DNA from: Streptomyces aureus | GTDB lineage: Bacteria; Actinomycetota; Actinomycetes; Streptomycetales; Streptomycetaceae | Reading direction: 5' to 3' | Length of the DNA: 64,000 nucleotides | Assembly (NCBI RefSeq): GCF_000725495.1 | Contig: NZ_KL647040.1 | Location: 186,001 to 250,000, forward strand | Part shown: piece after piece, positions 26,304 through 42,700 of the stretch | Numbering within the stretch: the stretch's first letter is position 1 | Layout of the letters: each line of letters opens with the position of its first letter | Program-made: the position numbers and the translations under genes | The notes under the pieces: model-generated | Databases searched by the model: none | What the model was told of the DNA's origin: nothing | Seen by the model: only the letters and a program-made list of their open reading frames with translations

Positions 26304-26369
26304 AACGAAACTATACGCGTAGTAAACAACAGCGGTGCAAGCGACGGCAGGGGAACGCGGACTCCACAA

Positions 26370-26386
26370 GTTGCGTTGTTCGCAAC
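26370..26386. promoter_or_regulatory. Candidate IclR operator, site 3 (perfect copy)
   Basis: GTTGCG-TTGTT-CGCAAC, a perfect 6+6 inverted repeat, in the iclR-betA divergent promoter, 68 nt before betA. The element GGTGCGTATAGA follows at 26389-26400 and its reverse core (CTATACGC) occurs at 26311-26318 by iclR. Confidence 0.75.
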
Positions 26387-26454
26387 CTGGTGCGTATAGA
26401 GATACTCGTACTAGCATGCCCCGCGTATCTACGGCGCGAGCGAGACGAGACGCT

Positions 26455-28122
26455 ATGGCTCCCCTGAAATACGATTTCGTCATCGTCGGCGGTGGATCCG
26501 CCGGCAGCGCACTGGCGAACCGGCTCTCCGCCGACCCGGGCAACCAGGTGCTCGTTCTGGAAGCGGGCCGGGCCGACCATCCGTGGGACGTCTTCATCCA
26601 CATGCCCGCGGCGCTGACCTATCCGATCGGCAACCGCTTCTACGACTGGAAGTACGCGTCCGAACCCGAGCCGCACATGGGCGGCCGGCGCATCCATCAC
26701 GCGCGCGGCAAGGTGCTCGGCGGTTCCAGCAGTATCAACGGCATGATCTTCCAGCGCGGCAACCCCATGGACTACGAGCGCTGGGCGGCCGGCGCCGGCA
26801 TGGAGTCCTGGGACTACGCGCACTGTCTGCCGTACTTCAAGCGGATGGAGAATTGTCTCGCGGCCGACCCCGACGACGAGTTCCGCGGCCACGACGGCCC
26901 GCTCGTCCTCGAACGCGGACCCGCCTCCAACCCGTTGTTCACCGCTTTCCTCAAGGCCGTCCAGGAGGCGGGCCACCCCCGCACCGACGACGTCAACGGC
27001 TATCGGCAGGAAGGCTTCGCCCCGTTCGACCGCAACGTCAGCCGCGGCCGCCGGCTGTCCGCCTCGAAGGCGTACCTCAAGCCCGTGAGGAAGCGGCCCA
27101 ACCTCACCGTCACCACGCGCGCCCTGGTCACCCGCGTCCTCTTCGAGGGCAGGAAGGCTGTCGGCGTCGAGTACCGGCGCCGCGGCAAGGTCCAGCAGGT
27201 GCGCGCCCGCGAGGTCATCCTCTGCGGCGGCGCGATCAACTCCCCGCAGTTGCTCCAGCTCTCCGGAGTCGGCAACGCCGAGGAACTGGGCGCGCTCGGC
27301 ATCGACGTCGTCCACGACCTTCCCGGCGTCGGCGAGAACTTGCAGGACCACCTGGAGGTGTACATCCAGTACGCCTGCAAGCAACCCGTCTCCGTGCAGC
27401 CGTACATGGCGAAGTGGCGCGCGCCCTTCATCGGCCTGCAATGGCTCTTCCGCAAGGGCCCCGCCTCGACCAACCATTTCGAGGCCGGCGGCTTCGCCCG
27501 CAGCAACGAGGACGTGGACTACCCCAACCTGATGTTCCACTTCCTGCCGGTCGCGGTCCGCTACGACGGCTCCTCGCCGGCCGGGGGCCACGGCTATCAG
27601 GTGCACGTCGGGCCCATGTACTCCGACGCCATCGGCTCGGTGAAGATCAAGAGCAAGGACCCGCGGGAACACCCGGCGCTGCGCTTCAACTACCTGTCCA
27701 CCGAGCAGGACCGCCGCGAGTGGGTCGAGTCGATCCGGGTGGCCCGCGAGCTCCTCAACCAGCCGGCCATGGCCCCGTACAACGACGGTGAGATCTCACC
27801 CGGCCCGTCCGTGGCGAGCGAGGAGGAGATCCTCGCCTGGGTCGCCACGGAGGGCGAGACCGCCCTGCACCCTTCCTGTACCTGCAAGATGGGGACCGAC
27901 GCGATGTCCGTCGTCGACCCCACGAGCATGCGTGTGCACGGCGTGGAGGGGCTGCGTGTCGTCGACGCGTCGGTCATGCCCTACGTCACCAACGGCAACA
28001 TCTACGCGCCGGTCATGATGATCGCGGAGAAGGCGGCCGACCTCATCCTCGGCAAGGAGCCGCTGCCCCCCTCCAAGGTCGCCTACCACCGGCACCGGGA
28101 CGCCCGGAAGCAGGGCGGGTAG
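26455..28122 (+). CDS. betA: Choline dehydrogenase (GMC oxidoreductase)
   Basis: 555 residues, the normal BetA length. FAD motif '[14 protein letters not shown]' at 9-22; GMC signature 1 '[11 protein letters not shown]'; signature 2 '[14 protein letters not shown]'; catalytic His in 'HPSCTCKMG' and the C-terminal '[14 protein letters not shown]'. It oxidises choline to betaine aldehyde, possibly on to betaine, feeding electrons to the membrane. ATG 26455 chosen because homologues start a few residues before the FAD motif; earlier ATGs (26335, 26416) give unrelated residues. The MTHFR-like gene follows after 3 nt. Confidence 0.9.
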   Translation: MAPLKYDFVIVGGGSAGSALANRLSADPGNQVLVLEAGRADHPWDVFIHMPAALTYPIGNRFYDWKYASEPEPHMGGRRIHHARGKVLGGSSSINGMIFQRGNPMDYERWAAGAGMESWDYAHCLPYFKRMENCLAADPDDEFRGHDGPLVLERGPASNPLFTAFLKAVQEAGHPRTDDVNGYRQEGFAPFDRNVSRGRRLSASKAYLKPVRKRPNLTVTTRALVTRVLFEGRKAVGVEYRRRGKVQQVRAREVILCGGAINSPQLLQLSGVGNAEELGALGIDVVHDLPGVGENLQDHLEVYIQYACKQPVSVQPYMAKWRAPFIGLQWLFRKGPASTNHFEAGGFARSNEDVDYPNLMFHFLPVAVRYDGSSPAGGHGYQVHVGPMYSDAIGSVKIKSKDPREHPALRFNYLSTEQDRREWVESIRVARELLNQPAMAPYNDGEISPGPSVASEEEILAWVATEGETALHPSCTCKMGTDAMSVVDPTSMRVHGVEGLRVVDASVMPYVTNGNIYAPVMMIAEKAADLILGKEPLPPSKVAYHRHRDARKQGG

Positions 28123-28125
28123 CCC

Positions 28126-28962
28126 TTGGACGGCGCACACCTCAGGACACTGCTGTCCAGCGTCCGTTACGAGGTGCTGCCCGCGAAGACGACCGAGGAC
28201 GAGGTCCTCGCCCATGTCCCGCGCGACGTCGTCATCACCGTGACGGCGTCTCCGGTCAAGGGCCTGGATCCGACGCTCGACCTCGCCGACCGGCTGGCGG
28301 CGCACGGTTACCGCGTCGTGCCGCACGTGCCCGCGCGGCTGCTGAGGGACGGCGCGCATCTGGAGGACGTCGTCGACCGGCTCCGGGAGACGGGTGTCGA
28401 CGACGTCTTCGTCCCGGCCGGCGACGCCGATCCGCCGGCCGGGGCCTACGACGGGGCGCTGCCGGTGCTGCGTGCGCTGAGCGAGCTGGGTGGTCCGTTC
28501 GCGCGCGTCGGCATCACCGGCTATCCCGAGAGCCATCCGTTCATCCACGACGACCTCACCATCCAGGCCATGTGGGACAAGCGCGCGCACGCCACTTACA
28601 TCGTGAGCAACCTCTGCTTCGATCCGCGCGTGCTGGGTGACTGGGTCGGCCGCGTACGGCGCCGCGGCGTCACCCTGCCCGTCCACGTGGGCGTCGCGGG
28701 GCCCGTGCAGCGGGCGAAGCTGCTCGCCGTGGCGACGAAGATCGGGGTGGGGGAGTCGACACGCTTCCTCACCCGGCACACTTCGTGGTTCCTGCGGTTC
28801 GCGATCCCTGGCGGCTACTCGCCGGACCGGCTGCTCGCCCGCGGTGGGAAGGCGCTGACCCGGTCCTCGGCCGGGGTGGCGGGCCTACACGTGTTCACGT
28901 TCAACCAGATCGCCGAGACCGAACAGTGGCGCCGCACGCTGCTGGACCGGTCGGGCGGCTGA
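28126..28962 (+). CDS. Methylenetetrahydrofolate reductase-like protein
   Basis: 278 residues, TTG start 3 nt after betA, so cotranscribed. 'DVVITVTASPVKGLDPTLDLADRLAAHG' and 'LTIQAMWDKRAHATYIVSNLCFD' fit the beta/alpha-barrel of the MTHFR family, and 'VGVAGPVQRAKLL' lies where the flavin/folate pocket is expected. It is shorter than MetF-type enzymes. In this setting it would reduce 5,10-methylene-THF formed by dimethylglycine and sarcosine oxidation, recycling or disposing of one-carbon units. The exact reaction is inferred from context. Confidence 0.75.
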   Translation: MDGAHLRTLLSSVRYEVLPAKTTEDEVLAHVPRDVVITVTASPVKGLDPTLDLADRLAAHGYRVVPHVPARLLRDGAHLEDVVDRLRETGVDDVFVPAGDADPPAGAYDGALPVLRALSELGGPFARVGITGYPESHPFIHDDLTIQAMWDKRAHATYIVSNLCFDPRVLGDWVGRVRRRGVTLPVHVGVAGPVQRAKLLAVATKIGVGESTRFLTRHTSWFLRFAIPGGYSPDRLLARGGKALTRSSAGVAGLHVFTFNQIAETEQWRRTLLDRSGG

Positions 28963-29032
28963 GGCGATCGCCGGAGCGGGTCACCTCCGGATCACCTCGT
29001 CCGGGAGGACGTCCGGGTTCGCATACGACGGA

Positions 29033-29057
29033 GGCGGGGCCGGAGTCCGGCCCCGCC
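29033..29057. terminator. Bidirectional terminator between MTHFR-like and purU
   Basis: GGCGGGGCCGG (29033-29043) pairs perfectly with 29047-29057 over an AGT loop, an 11-bp all-GC stem in the 111-bp gap between two convergent stops. Confidence 0.78.
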
Positions 29058-29073
29058 CCTCAAGCCGTACTGC

Positions 29074-29946
29074 TCAGCGGAAGACGACCGTGCGGTTGCC
29101 GTCCACCATCACGCGGCTCTCGCTGTGCCACTTCACCGCGTGCGCGAGTACCTGTGCCTCCACGTCCCATCCGACCGTGACCAGGTCCCGGGGGCCGAGC
29201 GAGTGGTCCACCCGGACCACGTCCTGCTCGATGATCTGCCCCTCGTCCAGGTCCGGTGTCACGTAATGCGCCGTCGCCCCCACGAGCTTCACACCGCGGG
29301 CGTGGGCCTGTTCGTACGGGCGGGCGCCCTTGAAGCTGGGCAGGAAGGAGTGGTGGATGTTGATGGCGCGGCCCTCGAACCGCTTGCACACGTCGTCGGA
29401 GAGAACCTGCATGTAGCGGGCCAGCACCACGAGATCGATGTCCAGCTCGCGCACCAGCTCCAGCAGGCGCGCCTCTGCCTCGGCCCTGGTGTCCCGGGTG
29501 ACCGGGATGTGGTGGAAGGGGACACCGTACGTTTCGGCCAGACTCTCGAAGTCCCGGTGGTTGGAGACGATCGCCGGGATCTCGATGTTGAGGGCTCCGG
29601 TACGCCGGCGGAAGAGCAGATCGTTCAGGCAGTGGCCGAACCTGGACACCATGATCAGCGTCCGGGTCGGGGTCGAGGCCTCGCTCAGGGTCCAGGCGAT
29701 GCGGTGGGCATCGGCGACGGGACCGAATCGGTAACGCAGAGTTTCCGCGTTCGTGTCGGGGTCGGAGACGTCGAAGTGGACCCTCATGAAGAAGCGGCCA
29801 TGGAGCCGGTCGTCGAACTGCCGGCTCTCCAGGATGTTGCCCGAGTTCCTGACGAGGAAGCCGCTCACGGCGTGAACCAGGCCGGCGCTGTTCGGACACG
29901 AGAGGGTGAGGACGTATTCACGGCCAGGTTGCGATCGAGGGGACAT
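29074..29946 (-). CDS. purU: Formyltetrahydrofolate deformylase
   Basis: 290 residues. N-terminal ACT domain ('VLTLSCPNSAGLVHAVSGFL'), then the formyl-transferase fold with 'RFGHCLNDLLFR', 'PAIVSNHRDF', 'VLARYMQVLSDD', 'NIHHSFLPSFKGA' (catalytic Asn-x-His) and 'GATAHYVTPDLDEGQII' (catalytic Asp). It hydrolyses 10-formyl-THF to formate and THF, freeing folate during demethylation of betaine. ATG 29946 with GGAGG 6 nt upstream is preferred to ATG 29988. It is divergent from betB. Confidence 0.93.
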   Translation of the reverse strand: MSPRSQPGREYVLTLSCPNSAGLVHAVSGFLVRNSGNILESRQFDDRLHGRFFMRVHFDVSDPDTNAETLRYRFGPVADAHRIAWTLSEASTPTRTLIMVSRFGHCLNDLLFRRRTGALNIEIPAIVSNHRDFESLAETYGVPFHHIPVTRDTRAEAEARLLELVRELDIDLVVLARYMQVLSDDVCKRFEGRAINIHHSFLPSFKGARPYEQAHARGVKLVGATAHYVTPDLDEGQIIEQDVVRVDHSLGPRDLVTVGWDVEAQVLAHAVKWHSESRVMVDGNRTVVFR

Positions 29947-29979
29947 GCGCGGCCTCCGTCGGTGCGTATCGCACAACTC

Positions 29980-29996
29980 GGTGAGCAATGCGCAAC
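29980..29996. promoter_or_regulatory. Candidate IclR operator, site 4
   Basis: On the - strand, GTTGCG-CATTG-CTCACC (10 of 12 arm positions), 33 nt before the purU start. GGTGCGTATC at 29961-29970 is a copy of the second shared element. Confidence 0.55.
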
Positions 29997-30129
29997 ATGG
30001 TTGGGCGCGACGACATCATCGGTCAAGAGAGAAGGGCCGACGGCCTCTTGTGGAATCGTCATCAGCCAACCCCTTGACGTAGGTCTGCGCTGTTCGCCAT
30101 GGTGTTCCACCACAAGCAATGGGATGCAC

Positions 30130-30146
30130 GATGCGCAACGCGTAAC
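30130..30146. promoter_or_regulatory. Candidate IclR operator, site 5
   Basis: GATGCG-CAACG-CGTAAC, 10 of 12 arm positions of the consensus, only 18 nt before the betB start codon. Confidence 0.55.
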
Positions 30147-30164
30147 GGCTGAAGGGCTTGGGGA

Positions 30165-32742
<2,578 letters not shown>

Positions 32743-32743
<1 letters not shown>

Positions 32744-34743
32744 TGACCGTCGCCATCGAGAAACCCGGCGAAGCGGAGGCCGCGGTACCGGCCGCGCCCG
32801 CCAAGGGCGCGCGCAAGGTCGGCCGGCCCATGATGATCGGCGCGATCCTCGTCGTCTGGCTGGTGTTGTTCGCACTCCTGCGCGGAAAACAGACCCTGTC
32901 CCTGGCGGCGGCGGACCTGACCGATCTGCACCGGTGGATCAACGACTTCAACGACTCCATCGGCGCCGACCGCAACTCCAACCCGCTCTTCCTGTACTTC
33001 TTCAACGAGATCCGGCTGGTCATCGACAACCTGGTTACCTTCATCCAGCACCTGATCTCCCAGCCGCCCGGGGCCCGTCCGGTCCCGCAGGTCGGCTGGC
33101 TCGGCGTCGTCGCCATCGCCGGGTACGTCTCCTGGGCCGTGGGGAACTGGCGGGTCGCGCTGCTGGCCGTGACGGGCTTCACCTTCTTCGGGCTCCAGGG
33201 GCTGTGGCAGGAGAGCATGGACACCCTCGCCCTCACCCTCTCCGCGGTGTTCGTGGCCCTGCTGTTCGCGATCCCGCTCGGGGTGTGGGCCGGGCTGTCC
33301 GACCGGTTCAACCGGATCATGACGCCGTTCCTGGACTTCATGCAGACGATGCCGACCTTCGTCTACCTGGCACCGCTGACCCTGTTCTTCCTCATCGGCG
33401 GAGCGTCCGCCACCATCGCCACCGTCATCTACGCGGCCCCGCCGACGATCCGCATCACCGCGCACGCCATCCGCAACGTGTCGAAGACGACCGTCGAGGC
33501 GGCCGACTCCCTGGGCGCCACGCGCCGTCAGTCCCTGCTGAAGGTCCTGCTGCCGATGTCGAGGCGGACCGTGGTGATGGGCGTCAACCAGACCATCATG
33601 GCCGCCCTCGCCATGGTGACGATCGCGGCCCTGATCAACGCGCCCGGCCTCGGCGCGAACGTCATCCAGGCACTCCAGTCGCTCGACGTCGGCACGGCCT
33701 TCAACGCGGGCCTCGCCATCGTGGTCATGGCGATCGTCCTGGACCGGGTCACGACCGCGGCCGGCACCCGAGAGGAGTACGCGCGGCGCTCCGAGAACAA
33801 CCTTGCGAAATGGCGCCGGCCGCTGCTGGGAGCGGGCGCGGTGGTCACGGCGGTTCTGGTCTACCTGTCGCACACCTATCTGTGGGCGGCGGACTTCCCC
33901 GGCGACGGCACCATCGGCGGCCACATCGCGAGCGCGGCGGACACCGCGACCAACTGGGCGCAGGACAACCTGTCGGGTCTCACCAATACGATCCGCGACA
34001 TCATCACCGACGGCCTGCTCAATCCGTTCCAGACACTGCTCACCGACTCCCCGTGGTGGCTCGTCGGCGCGGTGCTGGTCGCGCTCGGCGTGGTGTTCGG
34101 CGGCTGGAAGGCCGGGGTCACCACGGCCGTGTGCGTGGGTCTGCTGGTCGGCACGGGTGTGTGGTCGGACGGCATGACGACGCTGGCTTCGACGCTCGTC
34201 GCCACCGTGCTGGTGATGGTGCTCGGCATCGTCTTCGGCGTGTGGATGGGGCGCAGCATGCTCGTGGACCGGCTGATCCGGCCCACCCTGGACGCGGCCC
34301 AGGTCATGCCGCCGTTCGTCTACCTCGTACCGTTCCTCGCGCTGTTCGGCGCGACCCGCTTCACGGCCATCGTCGCGGCGATCGTCTACGCGGCGCCCGT
34401 CACGATGAAGATCATCGCGGACGGGATCCGGGCCGTGCCCGAGACCACCGTGGAGGCGGCCGCCTCCGCCGGGTGCACCACCTGGCAGATCATCACCAAG
34501 GTCCAGCTTCCGATGTCACGCGGTGCCCTGACACTCGCGACCAACCAGGGCCTGATCTACGTGCTGTCGATGGTTGTGGTGGGCGGCCTGGTGGGAGCAG
34601 GGGCCCTGGGCTACGACGTCGTGGCCGGATTCTCGCAGGGAGAGCTGTACGGCAAGGGCCTGGCGGCCGGATGCGCCATCGTCCTTCTCGGAGTCATGTT
34701 CGACCGGATCACTCAGGCAGCGGCGCGTCGCGCGAGCGCTTAA
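32743..34743 (+). CDS. Betaine ABC transporter permease with two fused membrane domains
   Basis: 666 residues, twice the usual ProW length. Two BPD_transp_1 domains in tandem: the first around residues 150-350 with the EAA loop 'TTVEAADSLGATRRQSLLKVLLP', the second around 465-665 with 'TTVEAAASAGCTTWQIITKVQLP'. The two halves differ, so it acts as a covalent heterodimer channel. A GTG one codon upstream (32740) is an alternative start. Lies between the ATPase and binding-protein genes in one operon. Confidence 0.92.
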
Positions 34744-34756
34744 GGAGCACGACACC

Positions 34757-35725
34757 ATGGCAAGACACTGGCGAGCCGGCGCGGCCGGCCTGGCCGTCCT
34801 CGGCCTCACCCTCACCGCGTGCGGCGGGGCGAAGGTCGGCGACTCCTCCTCGGGTTCGAAGAGCACGGGCAGCTCGGGCAAGTGCGGCACGTTCAACCTC
34901 GCGGTCAACCCCTGGGTGGGTTACGAGGCCGACGCGGCCGTCGTGGCGTACGTCGCCGAGCACCGTCTCGGCTGCAAGGTCGACAAGAAGAACCTGAAGG
35001 AAGAGATCGCCTGGCAGGGCTTCGGCACCGGCGAGGTCGACGCCGTCCTGGAGAACTGGGGCCACGACGACCTGAAGAAGAAGTACATCACCCAGCAGAA
35101 GACGGCGGCCGAGGCAGGGGAGACCGGCAACAAGGGCATCATCGGCTGGTACGTGCCGCCATGGCTGGCCAAGGCTCACCCCGACATCCTCCAATGGAAG
35201 AACCTCAACAAATACGCGTCGAAGTTCAAGACGTCCGAGTCGGGCGGCAAGGGCCAGCTCCTGGACGGCGATCCCTCGTACGTCACGAACGACGCGGCGC
35301 TGGTGAAGAACCTGAAGCTGGACTTCAAGGTGGTGTACGCGGGCAGCGAGACCGCCCTCATCCAGGCCTTCCGCACCGCCGAGAAGAACAAGCAGTGGGT
35401 GATCGGCTACTTCTACGAGCCGCAGTGGTTCCTGTCCGAGGTGCCGCTGAAGAAGGTCACCCTGCCGGAGTACACGTCCGGCTGTGACGCCGTCGCGGAG
35501 AAGGTCGCCTGCGACTATCCCGTCTACGACCTGGACAAGATCGTCAGCTCGAAGTTCGCCGAGTCGGGCAGCCCCGCCTACAAGTTGGTGAAGAACTTCA
35601 ACTGGACGAACGAGGACCAGAACACGGTCGCCAAGTACATCGCCCAGGACAAGCTGTCCGACGAGGCGGCGGCGAAGAAGTGGGTGGACGCCAACAAGGT
35701 CAAGGTGGACGCCTGGCTCAACTAG
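34757..35725 (+). CDS. Glycine betaine/choline-binding lipoprotein (OpuAC/ProX-like)
   Basis: 322 residues. Lipoprotein signal with lipobox 'LTLTAC' (Cys near 22), then the OpuAC substrate-binding fold: 'AVNPWVGYEADAAVVAYV', 'DAVLENWGHDD' and several Trp/Tyr residues ('GWYVPPWLAK', 'WVIGYFYEPQWFL') that would form the aromatic cage for a trimethylammonium group. It delivers substrate to the two-domain permease encoded 13 nt upstream. ATG 34757 has AAGGAG at 10 nt. A hairpin follows the gene. Confidence 0.92.
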   Translation: MARHWRAGAAGLAVLGLTLTACGGAKVGDSSSGSKSTGSSGKCGTFNLAVNPWVGYEADAAVVAYVAEHRLGCKVDKKNLKEEIAWQGFGTGEVDAVLENWGHDDLKKKYITQQKTAAEAGETGNKGIIGWYVPPWLAKAHPDILQWKNLNKYASKFKTSESGGKGQLLDGDPSYVTNDAALVKNLKLDFKVVYAGSETALIQAFRTAEKNKQWVIGYFYEPQWFLSEVPLKKVTLPEYTSGCDAVAEKVACDYPVYDLDKIVSSKFAESGSPAYKLVKNFNWTNEDQNTVAKYIAQDKLSDEAAAKKWVDANKVKVDAWLN

Positions 35726-35749
35726 GCCGAGGCCACGGGCCGGTCGGAG

Positions 35750-35795
35750 ATGCCCGGCGGGCGGTGCGTGCAAGTGCGCGCCGCCTGCCGGGCAT
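35750..35795 (+). terminator. Terminator hairpin of the betB-transporter operon
   Basis: Arms 35750-35764 and 35781-35795 pair at 14 of 15 positions (ATGCCCGGCGGGCGG and near-complement), 25 nt after the stop of the binding protein. Confidence 0.72.
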
Positions 35796-35890
35796 TGCCA
35801 TGTCCCGGGCGGTTCCCGGCCTGTTTTCCTGCGTCGCGGACCCCTTGACACCCCCTCCCCGAGACGGGCAAATTGAGTTGCGCAACCTGA

Positions 35891-38479
<2,589 letters not shown>

Positions 38480-38483
<4 letters not shown>

Positions 38484-39712
38484 GCCCCCTCACGCCAGGC
38501 GCCGACCTCCCGGACCACCCGGATTTCCTCTGGCGCACACCCGAGCCGAAGCGTTCGTACGACGTGGTGATCGTGGGCGGCGGCGGTCACGGCCTCGCCA
38601 CCGCCCACTACCTGGCGAGGAACCACGGCATCACCGATGTCGCCGTGCTGGAGAAGGGCTGGCTGGCGGGCGGCAACATGGCCCGCAACACGACCATCAT
38701 CCGCTCCAACTACCTGTGGGACGAGAGCGCCGGCATCTACGAGCACGCGCTCAAGCTGTGGGAGGGGCTGGAAGAAGAGCTCGACTACCCGATCCTCTTC
38801 TCCCAGCGCGGGGTACTGAACCTCGCCCACAGTCTCCAGGACGTCCGAGACAGCGTGCGCCGCGTCGAGGCGAACCGCCTCAACGGCGTGGACGCGGAGT
38901 GGGTCGACACGGACGGCGTCAAGGAGATCTGCCCGATCGTCAACACCTCACCGGACGTGCGCTATCCGGTCCTGGGCGCCACCTACCAGCCGCGCGCCGG
39001 CATCGCCAAACACGACTACGTGGCCTGGGCCCTGGCCCGTTCGGCGGACGCCGCCGGCATCGACATCATCCAGAACTGCGAGGTCACCGGACTGGAGCTG
39101 GCAGGCGACCGCGTGACCGGTGTCCGGACGAACCTCGGCCCCGTCGCCGCGGGCAAGGTCGCGCTCTGCTCGGCGGGCCACACCTCGGTCCTCGCCGCCA
39201 TGGCCGGCATCGAACTCCCCCTCCAGAGCCATCCGTTGCAGGCGCTCGTGTCGGAGCTGCTGGAGCCCGTGCATCCGACGGTCGTCATGTCCAACGCGGT
39301 CCACGTGTACGTCAGCCAGGCCCACAAGGGCGAGCTGGTGATGGGCGCGGGCATCGACGCGTACAACTCCTACACCCAGCGCGGCGCCTTCCACATCATC
39401 GAGGATCAGATGTCCGCAGCCCTCGAACTCTTCCCGGTCTTCGCCCGCGCCCACGTGCTGCGCACCTGGGGCGGCATCGTCGACGTCAGCCCCGACGCCT
39501 CACCGATCGTCGGGCTCAGCCCCGTCGACGGCCTCTACCTCAACTGCGGCTGGGGCACGGGTGGCTTCAAGGCCACGCCGGGCGTGGGCTGGGTCTACGC
39601 CCACACCATCGCCCACGACGCCCCGCACCCCCTCAACGCCCCCTTCTCGCTCGACCGTTTCACCACCGGCGCGCTCGTCGACGAGCACGGCGCCGCCGCG
39701 GTGGCCCACTAG
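38480..39712 (+). CDS. soxB: Sarcosine oxidase subunit beta
   Basis: 410 residues. FAD-binding motif '[22 protein letters not shown]' at about 28-49, then '[18 protein letters not shown]', a block conserved in heterotetrameric sarcosine oxidase beta subunits, and C-terminal '[18 protein letters not shown]'. This subunit holds the FAD and flavin-linked active site that dehydrogenates sarcosine. ATG 38480; the soxDA frame begins 11 nt after its stop. Confidence 0.94.
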
Positions 39713-39723
39713 GGAGCCCGACC

Positions 39724-42700
39724 ATGCTGCTCATCCCCTGCCCGTGGTGCGGGCCCCGCGACGAGGCCGAGTTCCACTACGGCGGCCAGGCACACGTGCC
39801 CTACCCCGAGGACCCCTCGGCCCTCACCGACGAGGAGTGGGCCCGCTATCTGTTCTTCCGCGACAACCCCAAGGGCCCGTTCGCCGAGCGCTGGAGTCAC
39901 GCGGCGGGGTGCCGCAGATGGTTCAACGCGGTCAGGGACACGGCCACGAACGAGATCCTGACGGTGTACCCGCCGGGCGAGGAACGCCCGGCGACGCCCG
40001 GGCCCCGCCCGCTGCGCTCAGTCTGTGCGGGGGTACTTCCTCCGGTGGAGTCCGATCACGAGACCTGTTCACCGCCGACGGCGGTCCACGCGGCGGAGCC
40101 CCTTCAGGACAGGATGGGAAGGGGCGGTGACGGCGCTGCCTCCATCAGTGACTCTGCCGCAGGCCAACCCTTCCGCCACCCCACCCGCGGCCGCATCCAC
40201 CGCGACGCCCCCCTCACCTTCACCTTCGACGGCACCGAGTACCAGGGCCTGCGGGGCGACACCCTCGCCTCCGCCCTCCTCGCCAACGGCGTCATCGCGA
40301 CCGGCACCAGCATCCGACTCGGCCGCCCCAGAGGCATCTTCTCGGCCGGTGTGGAGGAGCCCAACGCGGTCGTCCAGATCGAGGCGCCCTTCCCCGAGCC
40401 GATGCTCCTTGCGACCACCGTCGAGCTCTACGACGGCCTGGTCGCGAGCAGCCTCTCCGGCCAGGGCCGCCTCACCGGCGAACCGGACCCGGCCCGCTAC
40501 GACGCCGTACACGCCCACTGCGACCTGCTGGTCGTCGGCGCGGGACCGGCCGGCCTCGCCGCGGCGGCGGCCGCCGCCCGCAGCGGAGCCCGTGTCGTCC
40601 TCGCCGACGACCAACCGGAGTCGGGCGGCAGCCTCCTGGGCACGGCCGAGCACCTCGACTGGGTTGCGGACGTCACCGGGCAGCTCGACAACGCCCCCGA
40701 GGTGCGCGTCCTGCGCCGTACCACCGTCTTCGGCCACTACGACGACAACCATCTCCTCGCCGTCGAACGCCGTACCAACCACCTCGGAGCCGACGCTCCC
40801 GGCTACGTCTCCCGCGAGCGCGTCTGGCGCATCCGGGCCCGTCGCGTCGTTCTGGCCACCGGCGCCCACGAGCGCTCGCTGGCGTTCGCGGACAACGACC
40901 GCCCAGGTGTGATGCTCGCCGCCTCGGCCCGCACCTACGTCAACCGTTACGGTGTGCTGCCCGGCCGCCACGCGGTCGTCCTCACCACCAACGACAGTGC
41001 CTACGCGGCAGCGCTGGACCTCGCCGCGGCGGGCGTGGACATCGCGGCGATCGTCGACACCCGTCCCGCACCGGGGGAGTGGGCGGAGCGTGCTCGGCAG
41101 GCGGGTATCGACGTGATGGCCGGGCACGCCGTCACCGGCACGAAGGGCGGCGCCCGGCTCACCGCGGTGACCGTCGCCCGGTACGGAGAGTCCGGGGGAC
41201 AGCGGGAGTTCACGGCCGACCTGCTGCTGGTCTCCGGCGGCTGGAACCCGGTGGCCCACCTGTTCAGCCAGTCGGGCGGCACGCTGCGGTACCACGAGGA
41301 ACTGGGCTCCTTCGTACCGGACACCTGCCGACAGGCGGTCGAGGTCGCGGGCAGCGCGAGCGGCGTCCTGGATCCGGCCGAGGTCCTGGCCCAAGGCGCC
41401 GCCGCCGGTGCCCGCGCGGTCGAGGCCGAGGGCTTCAGCCCGCGGCAGCCCAGCCTGCCGCCGGTGGCAGCACGGCCGCGGCCGACGCCGGCCATGCACG
41501 TGTACGCCGTCCCCGGTGCTCCGGACTCGCCCCGCTTCGTCGACCTCCAACGCGACGTCACCGTCGACGACCTTGCCCGGGCGGCAGGCGCCGGTCTGCG
41601 CTCGGTCGAGCACACCAAGCGCTACACGACGGCGGGCACCGCCAACGACCAGGGCAAGACCTCCGGGGTCCTGGCCGGCGGCGTCGTCGCCGACCTGCTC
41701 GGCGTGGACGTCTCCGCGCTCGGCACGACCACGTTCCGGCCGCCGTACACGCCGGTCTCCTTCGCCGCGCTCGCCGGCCGCGACCGCGGCGCCCTGAGCG
41801 ACCCGGTCCGCACGACCGCCCTCCACGAGTGGCATGTCGCGCACGGTGCCCTCTTCGAGAACGTCGGCCAGTGGAAGCGCCCCTGGTACTACCCGCGGGA
41901 CGGCGAGGACAGGGAAGCCGCGGTCCTGCGCGAGTGCGCCGCCGCCCGCGACGGCGTCGCCCTCATGGACGCCTCCACGCTCGGCAAGATCGACGTACAG
42001 GGCCCCGACGCCAGCGTCTTCCTCGACCGGCTCTACACCAACATGATGAGCACCCTGAAGGTCGGCATGATCCGCTACGGGGTCATGTGCCGCCCGGACG
42101 GCATGGTCTTCGACGACGGCACCGTCATCCGCCTCGCCCAGAACCACTTCCTGGTCACCACCACGACCGGTAACGCGGCCGCCGTACTGGACTGGATGGA
42201 GGAATGGCAGCAGACCGAGTGGCCCGGCCTGAAGGTCCACTGCACGTCGGTGACCGAACAGTGGGCCACCGTCGCCCTCGTCGGCCCCCGCTCCCGCGAC
42301 GTTCTCGGCGCACTGGCACCCCAACTGGCCGTGGGTAAGGACGACTTCCCGTTCATGGCATGGCGGGAGACGACTGTCGCGGGCATCGGGGCCAGGGTGT
42401 GCCGGATCAGCTTCTCCGGCGAACTCGCCTACGAGATCAACGTGTCCCCCTGGGAAGCACTCACCCTGTGGCAGTCACTGCATGAGGCCGGCTCCCCGTA
42501 CGGCATCACCCCGTACGGCACCGAGACCATGCACGTCCTGCGCGCCGAGAAGGGCTACCCGATCATCGGTCAGGACACCGACGGCACGGTCACACCGCAG
42601 GACCTGGGCATGGGCTGGGCGGTGTCGAAGAAGAAGCCCGACTTCATCGGCAGGCGCTCCTACGCCCGCGCCGACACCGTCCGCCCCGACCGCAAGCACC

